Shown here piece after piece: positions 1 through 9,700 of a stretch of DNA of 64,000 bases. This DNA comes from Prinia subflava. Its lineage: Eukaryota; Chordata; Aves; Passeriformes; Cisticolidae. Positions within the stretch are counted from its first letter, which is position 1, and every line of letters starts with the position of its first letter. Location: contig NC_086248.1 in the NCBI RefSeq assembly GCF_021018805.1, positions 28,342,922-28,406,921 of the forward strand. The letters run 5' to 3'. Made by a program: the position numbers and the translations under genes. Under the pieces are notes generated by a model, which was given only the letters and a program-made list of their open reading frames with translations, was not told the DNA's origin and ran no database searches.

Positions 1-780
1 GGCTGCGAGCGGGCACAGCCTCATCTCTGGCGGGGAACAAACACGGCGTTAATTGCAGCCGCGCTGAGAAAATCGCTATTGTTTCTTGTCAGAGGCGGGC
101 GGCAGTTCGAGAGGGTTTACCCGGGAGCCCTGTATCAGTTAATCTGGATCGCGGGGCCGAGCCGACAGCTCCCGGGGCTGCGGCGAGGGGGAGGTTGTGC
201 TTTGGAAGAAAAAGACAAGAGGAAGGAGATCAAGTGCGAGCTTCCCGCCCCGGCGTCCCCGTTTCCCCCGCTGCCCGCCCGCGGGTTTTTCCGCCGCCGG
301 GGCGCACCCGGCCCCGGCGCTGGGAACGGCGCCCGGGAAAACGCGCGGGGCGCAGCGAGCGCCGCTCCCGGGACGCGCCGGGCGCGCGCGGCCGTGACGC
401 GCGGAGCGCACGCGGGCCCGCCTGCCGGGGCGGGGGCGCCGCGGACACGCGCGGACACGCGCGCGCAGGCTCCCCCTCTTCCCCCCCCCCCACGCAGCGG
501 GCGGCCGGGGGCGCGCGGGGGCGGGCGCGCGCGGGACGCGCTCGTGCGCGCGCTCCCGGCCCGGTTCCCACGGAGGCGGGCGGGCTCCGCACGCGCGGGC
601 GCGCACACGGGCGCGCGCGCACGCCCAGGCAGAGCCACACGCAGCGGCAGAGACGCGCTCCCGCCGCCGCCGTGCTCCCGGCGCGCCCGGCGTTCGCACC
701 GCTCCCCGCCACCGGAGCCGAGGACCCCCCGCCGCTGTCCGGCCATTAGTGCCTGAGGGGGGAGGAGGAGGGAGGAAGGA
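1..780 (+). promoter_or_regulatory. ADGRB3: CpG island, likely ADGRB3 promoter and start of exon 1
   Basis: This block is extremely G+C rich and dense in CpG, most strongly from about 230 to 730, with runs of alternating CG/GC and a C homopolymer near 481-491. The rest of the window is mostly A/T-rich, so the contrast is sharp. It lies directly upstream of the ADGRB3 leader and first coding exon on the same strand, which is the usual layout of a vertebrate CpG-island promoter. I see no convincing TATA box, so initiation is probably dispersed. Overlapping long open frames on both strands here are products of GC-rich composition and not genes. The transcription start cannot be placed from sequence alone. 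Confidence 0.75.
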
Positions 781-1343
781 GGAATAAGTCTATTAGTAAT
801 AACAACAACAACAAAACCCACCAACAAATCCGCACTAGCGCCTTAGTCCTTCTCTCAGACCGTCGACTGCCTGACATCGCCGTGCATCGGGCTGCTGTGC
901 CGAGACTTTGTTTCAAGTAAAAAAAAAAAACAAAAAACCAACCAACAAAAACAACAAAAAACCAAACAAAAAAACCTTCGCTTGCTCAGCCACTTCCATT
1001 TTTTCCCCTGCAGTCTCGCTGGTTTGAGGTGGTTGTTTTTCGGGTTGCTTTTTTTTTTTGATTTTTTTTTTCTGTTTTCTTTCCCTTCATGTGGTTGGAT
1101 TTGGTGGATCCGGAGCCAAAGCTGATTTTTTTCCTCGGTGGGGTGTGCGTGTGGCGTGCGGGGATTTTCTCGCTGCGTTTTTATCTTCTGCTGCTTTTTT
1201 AAATCTTGGTTTTGAACCTGAGCCGGGAAAAATGGGAAACGGTGCTTCCGTCAGAAGGGGAATCTCTCCATCACTGTTGTTGGGACGTGTGCCTGTGGTG
1301 CTAGTGTTTTAGAGAAATAGCCTGACAGCTTTCGGAGTGGAAG
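735..1343 (+). other. ADGRB3: Putative non-coding 5' leader exon of ADGRB3
   Basis: Downstream of the CpG island the sequence becomes a purine-rich, then A/C-rich, then T-rich leader. It ends at 1343 in a strong donor (AAG then GTAAGG, GT at 1344-1345). A possible internal acceptor with a good pyrimidine tract ends in CAG at 1011-1013, so the leader could be one exon or two. A short upstream frame starts at 1058, with an in-frame ATG at 1232 and a stop ending at 1312; it has no recognisable product. The coding exon has its own acceptor at 4077-4078, so some upstream leader exon must exist, and this is the best candidate. The 5' boundary is a guess. Confidence 0.45.
919..975 (+). repeat. A/C-rich low-complexity tract in the leader
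   Basis: An almost pure A and C tract, with runs of A separated by CC or C. It sits about 60 bases before a T-rich tract at 1034-1083, and part of it (947-955) is complementary to 1032-1040. In a transcribed leader the two could pair. Confidence 0.7.
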
Positions 1344-1985
1344 GTAAGGGTGCCCGGGGCATTTCCATTTCCCATTTCCAGGGATTACGACTGGAGAGCT
1401 TTTAGCTTGGGATTCCGGGGAGGAGGCGGCGGAGGAGGGGGACAGGCTGTTGCTGAAGGATCGAGAGAGAGACAGCACATACGAAATGATCTCCGCATTT
1501 ACTTCAGCGCTGCAGTTTAAAAGTTAGAGAAGTCCGTCTTGCGACAGGTCTGCTTCCCTGAGAGTAATTTCCAGCGAGACCGAGAAAACCTGAGGTTTGT
1601 GCACGATTGGGGTAATTTGTATGGGGGGGTGGGGGGAATTGTTAGGTTAATAGGAAGTTAAAATAAGAGAAGTGAGTGGGTCTTCTGTTGGGGGAAAAAA
1701 AATAAATGGAGTGATGGCGCCGTCTATGTTTGGCTAAACTACAGTGTCACCTAGAAAATCAGTTCGGGGAATATCCAAACTAAATGCCCGTTTCTTTTCA
1801 GCAGAAGAGGATTCTCCCCCTTCCCAAATGGGCAACCTTAAGCTTCTGTGGCCATTCTTTAACTCCCTCCTCCATGGAAAAGAAGTATCTTTTTAATCTG
1901 AGTGTCTTAATCCTTCCAGCGAGCAGGTTCGCTCTGCATCTAGCAATGCTGCAAACTAACTGAATGCTGCCAGCACACTCAGTTC

Positions 1986-2013
1986 GTGTGTGTGTGCATG
2001 TGTGTGCGTGTGT
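1986..2013. repeat. (TG)n microsatellite, interrupted
   Basis: Alternating TG with CA and CG interruptions. Confidence 0.8.
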
Positions 2014-3691
2014 AATGCACACAGGGAGAGAGGGATAAAGACAGCGTTCTGTTTCAGTAGCCGTGCATGAGCAAATGCACAGCTCAAATGAGGGCTATTT
2101 GATTACATTTCTTCATAGAAAACAGCCTAGCACTGCAGAGGTCTTTATTTTTCTAGTGCAGATATTACATAGGATGGAAAAAGTCAGGGGCTTTTTTCAT
2201 TTTCAAACAGAAAAGCAAGTAAGCTCCCTTTCTACTTTCCAGATTATAAAATTAATCCTTTTTCATGGGTGGAATTCTTAATTTAGACACTTATTGTCAC
2301 ATTGGCTTTCAACGCCTACACCATCCTGAATAACACTGCGCAGAACTGCATTGCCTGCAAAGTGCTTCAGCAAAGGGGAAATTGTTTCCAGAATTCCCAA
2401 TAAGTTTCTCTTTTTAAAAACCTTAAATGCTGTACTAGCCCTGTTTGGAGAAGGAGAATCATGTTATTCATTGAGACGGATGCTCAGAAAGGAGAAAATC
2501 TGACCATGTGGATAGACCCAGCAGCAGCTCTGCTTTTTTTTTCTTTTTTTTTTTCTTTTTAAACCTCTGCTATAAAGAGGGTTAGAGTTGGTGCTGCTTT
2601 TTGCCCATTTCAGGATTCAGAGTTTGCATTATAATCTAGGAGATACGAAAATCTCTTCAAGGGAGCTTAATCCGGTGACTTGCTGTGTGTTACGCAATGG
2701 GAAACAGAAGATGCCTCGCTGTTTGGTGAGGAGATGAAAAGCTAGGCAAAGACACACATCAAAACTCAGTAACGGTGCCTATTGTATGTGTGCCTCTGCT
2801 TACAGAGCAACAGTGGAAGAGACTGCAATCTAGAGAGTTTTGAAATTAGGTTGGTATCGCTTCTTTCTGCTTGCATTTAAGAGCAGAAGGTGAAAAACTA
2901 CTCATTTGTAAGAGATAAGCAACTTTTCAAAGGTTAATGCTGAAAACCTTCAACCTGAATTTTTTTGGATATCATTACGGAGGTAAATATAACTCAGGTT
3001 TGCTGTACTAACATAGGCCACTGTTAAAAGAACAGAGCATTGGAGACTGTGAGGGTTGGCAGGTGCAGTAAAAGATCTTTAATTGGAGATACTAGCAGAG
3101 AAAATGTAATATTTTCTTTCATTGTTTAAGCGCATGGCTGCAAAACACAGGAGCTAATGAGACAGTACAAGTAATTCGTAATAAGAGGGCAAGTGCAGTC
3201 CAATAGGTGCAGAGATCCTGCTGTAGCACAGCCAGTTATACAGAGCTACTGATTGTAATACTAATACTGTGATCCATTTTATATATCCTTAGAGGCTGAA
3301 GCACACTGAAATTATTACCTTAAAAAACTGGCATTTAGTGATCGTGTCAGACCAGCAGTAGTGATATCCATCTTTGTTTCTTTCTTCAGTAGTGTCAAAA
3401 TTTTATTAATGCATTAATCTCAGCATTTGCTGCCTTGTTAGAGACTTCTGTATACCAGGCAGCCAGGGTGAAGACATGTAGGCATATAGGAGATAATGTT
3501 CCATTTTTAACAAATACTAATTGGTACATTTTTAAATTATAGCTGTCATAATTCAGTTACTTCTCAGACTTAAGAGAAAAATAATACATTAAAAAATCTT
3601 CCAGATTTCTTTTTCCATTCTGGTGAGATTCTGCATGTGCATATCGTATATGCTCATACATTACTCTAGCAGATTCATTATTTACTTTTTG

Positions 3692-3714
3692 AATAAATAA
3701 ATAAATAAATAAAT
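3692..3714. repeat. (AAAT)n microsatellite
   Basis: Five tandem copies of a four-base AAAT unit in intron 1. Confidence 0.9.
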
Positions 3715-4083
3715 TTCTCTTCTCTTGGTCTGCCAGGTAAGGCGTCTAGGTTTTTACTTAGACTTTACTTAGCAGTTCTAGTCCACGCCATGATGACTAA
3801 ATCCTAGAGAGGAGAGGACATTCCTATTAATAATCTAATAGATGTTGAGTTCTAATTTGTCTGTGGGAGACGTGTCTGTGGCGATGGCCACGTGATGGCG
3901 CTGTGCACACAGCGGCAACCCCGGCCCTTGCGTTATAAAATAAAAATTACCTGCCCTTCTTTCTGAAAGGGGCTCTAACTGCAAGCTTGAAAACAGCTGG
4001 CTCGAATATTGGAAGGAGTTTGGTTTTCTATGCGTGAAGAATTCTACTTGCATTTTTATTTCATTTCATCTCCTGCAGGCCAA

Positions 4084-4092
4084 ATGACATAG
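4084..4092 (+). promoter_or_regulatory. Two-codon upstream ORF abutting the ADGRB3 start
   Basis: Within the 15 untranslated bases of the coding exon there is an ATG at 4084, followed by one sense codon (ACA) and a TAG stop at 4090-4092. Only one base separates this stop from the ADGRB3 start codon at 4094. Such a minimal upstream frame would need leaky scanning or immediate reinitiation for translation of the receptor. The arrangement is directly visible; any regulatory effect is inference. Confidence 0.6.
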
Positions 4093-4093
4093 G

Positions 4094-4847
4094 ATGAAGG
4101 CTGTTCGTAATTTGCTGATTTATATATTTTCCACCTATCTACTGGTTATGTTTGGATTTAATGCTGCCCAAGACTTCTGGTGTTCCACGTTGGTGAAGGG
4201 GGTCATTTATGGATCGTATTCTGTAAGTGAAATGTTTCCTAAAAACTTCACAAACTGCACTTGGACGCTGGAAAATCCAGATCCAACCAAATATAGTATT
4301 TACCTGAAATTTTCCAAAAAGGACTTCAGCTGCTCCAACTTTTCCCTCTTGGCTTATCAGTTTGATCATTTTTCTCATGAAAAAATAAAGGATCTTTTAA
4401 AAAATAACCATTCTATAATGCAGCTCTGCAACTCCAAGAATGCTTTTGTATTTCTGCAGTATGATAAGAATTTTATTCAGATACGTCGTGTCTATCCTAT
4501 CAACTTCCCAGGATTACACAAAAAAGAAGAAGACCAAAAATCCTTCTTTGAATTTTTGGTGTTGAACAAGGTGAGCCCAAGCCAGTTTGGGTGCCATGTG
4601 TTATGCACTTGGTTGGAGAACTGCTTGAAATCTGAAAATGGGAGAACCGAGTCCTGTGGGATCATGTATACAAAATGCACCTGCCCTCAGCATTTGGGAG
4701 AATGGGGAATAGACGACCAGTCCCTGGTGTTGCTCAATAACGTGGTGCTGCCCCTCAACGAGCAGACGGAAGGCTGCCTGACCCAGGAGCTGCAAACCAC
4801 CCAGGTCTGCAATCTCACCAGAGAAGCCAAGCGGCCACCAAAAGAAG
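4094..4847 (+). CDS. ADGRB3: ADGRB3 (BAI3) adhesion GPCR, first coding exon (N-terminal part only)
   Basis: This exon encodes the extracellular N-terminus of adhesion G protein-coupled receptor B3, a brain receptor that binds C1q-like (C1QL) synaptic ligands. It runs from an acceptor ending at 4078 through an ATG at 4094 to a donor at 4848 (AAG then GTAGGT), giving 251 codons plus one base (phase 1). Residues 1 to about 25 form a signal peptide with a hydrophobic core and an NAA end. Residues about 27-160 match the CUB-like domain, with cysteines at 30, 55, 80 and 112 and N-glycosylation sequons at 51, 54, 82 and 105. Residues 160-251 form a cysteine-rich linker (167, 171, 177, 188, 195, 197, 228, 239) with a sequon at 240, ending in KRPPKE. 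Identification rests on near-identity along the whole exon to the mammalian protein as I recall it. Full-length ADGRB3 is about 1500 residues; the thrombospondin repeats, GAIN domain and seven-helix region must lie beyond the window. Confidence 0.97.
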
Positions 4848-6084
4848 GTAGGTGCTTCTTGGAGGGGGGGCTGAATGCCATGCCAGTGTGTAAGTCGTGC
4901 TGCCAGCTCTCTTTAATACTCACATTCGTTTCAGTTGCTCTCCACTCTGGCTCTCCTCTAGATGAGGTGAAAGGGCTGGAGAAGATGCACTCTCCCTTAA
5001 AGGCAGGGAAGGCTGCATTTTCATTTCTAAACTGGCCTAACCTACAGCATATAGTTCTGCTGAGCACCGTTGAAACTCCTCACAAGTAGGATCCATCTGT
5101 TTAAAGGCCTCACTTACAGTAATGCCCACAGGTGGTGAGCCAGAAATCCCTCTCCCCCTCACCACCTCTTTACAGCAACCACCTAACTGCAAAAGCTTGG
5201 CCTTCTAGATGTGATCCCTCGACTTTGCAAGGAGAACATTTCCAAAGGCATTCAGGCAACCTGACCAAAAGACCAAGAGATTTACCATGTTCAGGACACC
5301 TGGTCACTGAACCAGACCTCAGCAACCTACAAACCTACCAAGAGCAAATGCAACTCCTTAGGGTGCAGCCTCTGCCTGACGTGCCTGGCGAGGCGAGGCA
5401 CTGCACAGGCAGGACATGCTGGTTTCACCTCCTGGGAGCTCTGTGAAGGGCCCACTGGCTGCTCCTGCACCCATTCTCCAGGCAGTCTCAGCTCCTGGAG
5501 ATGAAAGCTCAGAATCTGCTTGCAGTCTTAGCGAGGAGGGGGTTGTGATGTGTCATTCCCAGCAGCTGCTCCAGTCCCAGCAGCTGCTTCATGGCCCTGC
5601 TGGAAAGAGGGGAGGGGGTGCTGTGGAGGGGTGGGGAGGCAGGGGTCCAGCAGTTGGCGTGGCAGCCCTCCACCTAGTCCCTCTGCTACATGCCTCCCAT
5701 TTTCGCCTGGCATTTTGGGGAGGTTGGGGCGGGAGGGCAATCTTTAGAAGGGCGTTGAGGGGTTGTGAGGCAGGGAAAGTGTGCGTTGAACATAGATGGG
5801 GGCTCTGGATGCAGGCTCTTGGCGAGGGGGTCCTTCAGAACTGCCACGCGGGAATGGGGGGAGGATAGATCATCGAGCCTGGGGTATTGCATTTTAATGC
5901 AGGAAATGTTCCCTCTCTCCTTGTTTTTTGCATAGCCACAAAGCTCTCAGTCTGTGGCGAGGCAGTGCCAAGCTCCCAGCCCCCCTAATAGAAGTTGCTT
6001 TGTGGAGGAATGTAACATTGACACGTTGTTAGGAGAGGATTTTCTTTAAGGGCAGCCAAGCCCCAGTGCTGTGGGAGAAGAAAA
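4848..6084 (+). other. ADGRB3: ADGRB3 intron, segment next to the coding exon
   Basis: Begins with the donor GTAGGT. The ADGRB3 frame stays open for about 80 more codons, to a stop ending at 5089, but this extension has no family similarity I recognise. From about 5400 to 5900 the sequence is moderately GC-rich with G-runs. I see no exon with thrombospondin repeat signatures. Confidence 0.6.
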
Positions 6085-6720
6085 GCTGAACTTGCTCCAG
6101 CTGCCGCGGTGCCAGCGGCCAAGGGCAGGGCCGGGGGAGGGGAAGGCTGGCGAGTGGGACACTCGGAGCGTCCTGCGGCTCCGCGCTCTCCCGAACCCCA
6201 GCAGCCCGGCATCACAACGGGCGGGGGAGGCCCGGCTGCCGCAAAAAAACCTCCTAGAGACGCTCGATCAGTGGCAGGGATGGCGTTTAACATCGTTTAG
6301 TGCTAATTAGTGCCCGGGGAGGCGGAGGCAGCCCCTGCGCAGCAGGCGGAGCCGGCGGGAGCCCGGGCGCTGCGCGGGGGCGCGGGGCTCGCACCGCCCG
6401 TCCGCGGCCCCAGCGCGGGGCGGGAGGCGCCCCCGCTCAGCCTCGGCCGTGTGTGTGCGGGGAACCGCGGGGAACCGCGGGGGAACCACGGGCAGCCGCG
6501 GCCCCCGGCGAGAACACGGAGGGGTACGCGCGCAGGAAGCGCGGCGGCGGTGCGCGGGTCCAGCAGGACCGTGCGCAGGGGCGGGAGGCACGGCGAGCAG
6601 CATCCCTCCTTCCCCCGCCTCCCATCCCCGCCTTCCGCACCCGCTCCCTCGGGGGCTGGGGGCCAGGGGGCGCATTGGGTGCCGGGGGCCCTCACAGCTC
6701 TCCCCAAAATACACTGAATT
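6085..6720. promoter_or_regulatory. Second, intronic CpG island
   Basis: A compact GC-rich, CpG-dense block about 1.3 kb downstream of the first coding exon. It has CGCGG-rich runs and a three-copy tandem of a roughly 10-base GGGGAACCGC-like unit near 6458-6490. CpG density sustained over about 600 bases inside an A/T-rich intron suggests an unmethylated regulatory element, either an alternative promoter or the start of a non-coding or antisense RNA. The open frames here on both strands look compositional. No splice-defined exon can be assigned with confidence. Confidence 0.6.
6458..6490 (+). repeat. Short GC-rich tandem repeat inside the CpG island
   Basis: Three near-identical copies of a unit resembling GGGGAACCGC; the third is slightly altered. 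It could be a binding-site cluster or a slippage product. Confidence 0.6.
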
Positions 6721-9700
6721 CCAAGGGGATGAGTGTATCCAGGTTAAAGCATCTGCTTCAGAAATGTACTTAGTTGAAAGGACACGGGAAGCTTAGGGCA
6801 AGCATTTCTTTGGGTTTTTTGCAGCCCTTAAATTTTGAAACATGTTGCCAGCGTGTTTTCCTTCCAATTTCAGACATGTTTTAATTCTTCTTTTAAAACC
6901 CCGACTCTTGGGTTTTTCTTTATATGAGCTTGAGAAACGGCATTGTTAGAGAGGGTGGAAATTTCATTTGGTAGGTGCAAGGTTTGATTTGCTTGTTTTT
7001 ACCATTCTATTTAGTGGGGCCAATTTTGTATTGATGAAAATTTTTACAGTATTAGAATTACTTGAATATTTTGTTTCATTCCTTTAATGCACTTTGAAAT
7101 TGTTCATTAGATTTTTACTCAAAGTTATAATCAGTTTGCAAATTAAGCCTCACAGTACTTCTCAGCACTAAGCTTTTTGTTTTCCACTCAGTATCCAAAG
7201 CATTTTTCCCTTTCCCCAGAAGGCTAAAAATCTGCAAGAGATGTGTGTTTAGTCTTTGTTTTCTGTAGGTACAGTCGCATTCATTAAGCACATCAGTCAG
7301 GTGTATCTGTATGTAAAAAGCTGGTTTGTGGTTCTGATCAAGCCCTTACTGAGGGGTCAACACATAGAATATTCTTACTACGAACGTGATGCAGTTCATT
7401 GCTTCTGTCAGCGAACATTAAGGCAAGAAATACAAATTTTGTTTACACAGATAATCTAGTTCAAGTTGGATTGCCACAGATAGCGTAAATAAGGTAGACC
7501 AATAACTAAGAAATGGTTGTTACAGTTCATAGTGGCAATTGAAAGTGCAATTTTGGTAGTGTAAGTTGAGTTTTAAGTTTGTGAAATGGAGTTTACTATT
7601 GAGAGAGTGCTCTAGATTTGGTAAGACTGTGAGAAGACTTTCATGAATTTGTGCATTATTTTGAGGTTTTGTACTGACATTGCCTAGAAGTGACTTTTGG
7701 AAAGGAATTGCAAAGACCTGACAGCTTTCTAAGTATTATGCAAACCTTCCCATCCATCAGATTTGCTTTCATCAAGCTTGACTGTATGAAGTGTAAAATC
7801 TTTTCCCAAAACCATTTCCAGTCCCATTTTAGAACTCTTATGTAAATAGCATTTAGATTAGAGCCAACTGTTTCTATTTTGAACCTCTGAAGATTTCTAC
7901 AATTTTGAATATGATAAATGGCTTAGGAAAATGGATGAAAGTCGGCATTTTTCCTTTTTAAGAAGTGTTGCATTTTACAAAAGACGTGACAAGTATACAA
8001 TGGATCATTGTGTTTCTAAATGTGCTGAAGTGTTGAACAATGAACGGATCTAGGTCAAAAAAGTAGAAGCTGTAACTATTGCTTTTTAATAAAATGGTTT
8101 GGAAATACGTGGTTTATTCAGCATTTCTTCTGTAGGAAGATCATCTTTGGTGTCATTGATTAAGGCAGTATTGAACATGGCTACCATTTCACTTGGACCC
8201 AGTTTCCTTGTACCTAGATCCTTTTCTGTGGCCTTACATTTGAGATGCTTACCCTAGATCAAAGCACTGGTAAAGAGATCTCAATGAACACTTTGGTGGA
8301 TTCCTAAATTTAAGGGCTGTGGGGAATTTGTCCTCTTGTTCTTCGGTGCTGTGACTGAAGTATGTATGGCATGAAGTTTCTGTCAATTAACAGGGCTCAG
8401 TTCCAAGTCTAGTAGACATGTAAAGACTTCTTATGTAGTCAATCCAAGAGAGAATCCAAAAATATTTTTTTTCTTATTGTGGCCAAAATATTATTATGGA
8501 GTGTTGTAATAGTTACTTAGACAGAAACTATGGAGAGCTTTCTGTTGTGTTTACTTGCAAATCAGACAGGGTTCCTCCTGAAAGAATGGAAATAATTCTT
8601 TGTCCTGTTACTTACATACAGGAGAGGAGAAGGGATGTTCACTTGTATTAAATCTCAGCATATGGAAGCTTAATCTTGTATCTCATGTTCAGATGGTCTA
8701 AAATAATTTTAGTAGGGATATTTTATTATGCTAGAAATGTAACATAGAACTATTTTGTCAGAAATTCTAAGAGCTAACTGTGTACTAGCATTTCAGTATT
8801 CAGCAACTGATTTTTTTGTTCCTGATTTCAAATCTGACAACAACACGGAGATCTTAACAGAGGATTTACTGTAATAGATGTGTCTTAAAAATAATAATTT
8901 ATGTCATGCTCTTGAATAATGGTAAGATGTAGGATGCAGACAGTTTTATAGAACTTTCATGATATGCATGCATTTATCTATATGCCATTTCATGAATGCC
9001 CACTTCCTGTTGCACACATTTGAGATGAGTTCATAATATTAATCACATACCCAGAGGTCACTAGCTCAATGAGGAGGCTGGACATCAGAAAGTCATAGCC
9101 AGTAATACCATGTCATATCATAGCTCCATCACAGGATTAAAACTGTTAAATCAGTGAAGGATTTGTCTACTAAGACCAAAAATTACAAAATGGAGTCTAA
9201 CAACCATATATTTTGAAAGGAATATTTACTATTTAGTGAGCAACAACTATTTCAGACTAAAGTAAAATTTAGAAAATCAAAAAGTAAACAGTTGTCCAAA
9301 ATATTGAATGAGTACAGTAACATACTTGAAAGAGGCTTAATAATTTTTATATCCTTCTGCTTGCAGTTGGGATTTATGCATGAGTTCAAGGGGACAAAGG
9401 AGGATGAGCACTAAGGGAAAAACACACTTTCGAATTTTGTGTGAAGAGTATTTTTCATTATATTTTACAAAATACTGTTTAAAAACCTATAACTGATATA
9501 CTGAAATAAGTGGTTACCATGCAGGTTGTGAGTAGTTTTAAGCAGTTTTGTTATTACACTCTAATGAGCAGTTCGATCTCAGTGAAAATCTGTACTATAA
9601 AGAAAAAATTCATTTTCACTTTAAATATTTTTAACCTAAGTATTGTTCCTGCTAAAATGCTCAAAACCATCATAGAAACAGTAATAGAATCAGTTAAAGA

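Larger units (their letters stand above)
1344..4078 (+). other. ADGRB3: Probable ADGRB3 intron 1 (between leader and first coding exon)
   Basis: Bounded by a strong donor at 1344 and a strong acceptor (pyrimidine tract, CTGCAG) ending at 4078. It contains simple repeats: a TG-rich stretch at 1986-2013, a T-rich run near 2538-2561 and an AAAT run at 3692-3714. I see no other coding exon. A small untranslated exon cannot be excluded from sequence alone. Confidence 0.5.

Noticed and set aside
716..752. Possible REST (RE1) half-site GCCGCTGTCC in the promoter
   Set aside because: Only one half matches well; the second half is imperfect and at a non-standard distance, so I do not call it.
79..827. 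Several long overlapping open frames on both strands in the CpG island
   Set aside because: They are Arg/Ala/Pro/Gly-rich in every frame, which is what GC-rich DNA gives by chance. None resembles a known protein, and the block is better explained as promoter and leader.
5132..5868. Two + strand frames of 104 and 150 codons after the coding exon
   Set aside because: No recognisable domain, no good splice signals around them, and they are not the expected next ADGRB3 exon with thrombospondin repeats.
6300..6796. Open frames of 115-157 codons in the intronic CpG island
   Set aside because: Same compositional artefact; overlapping frames on both strands with no family similarity.
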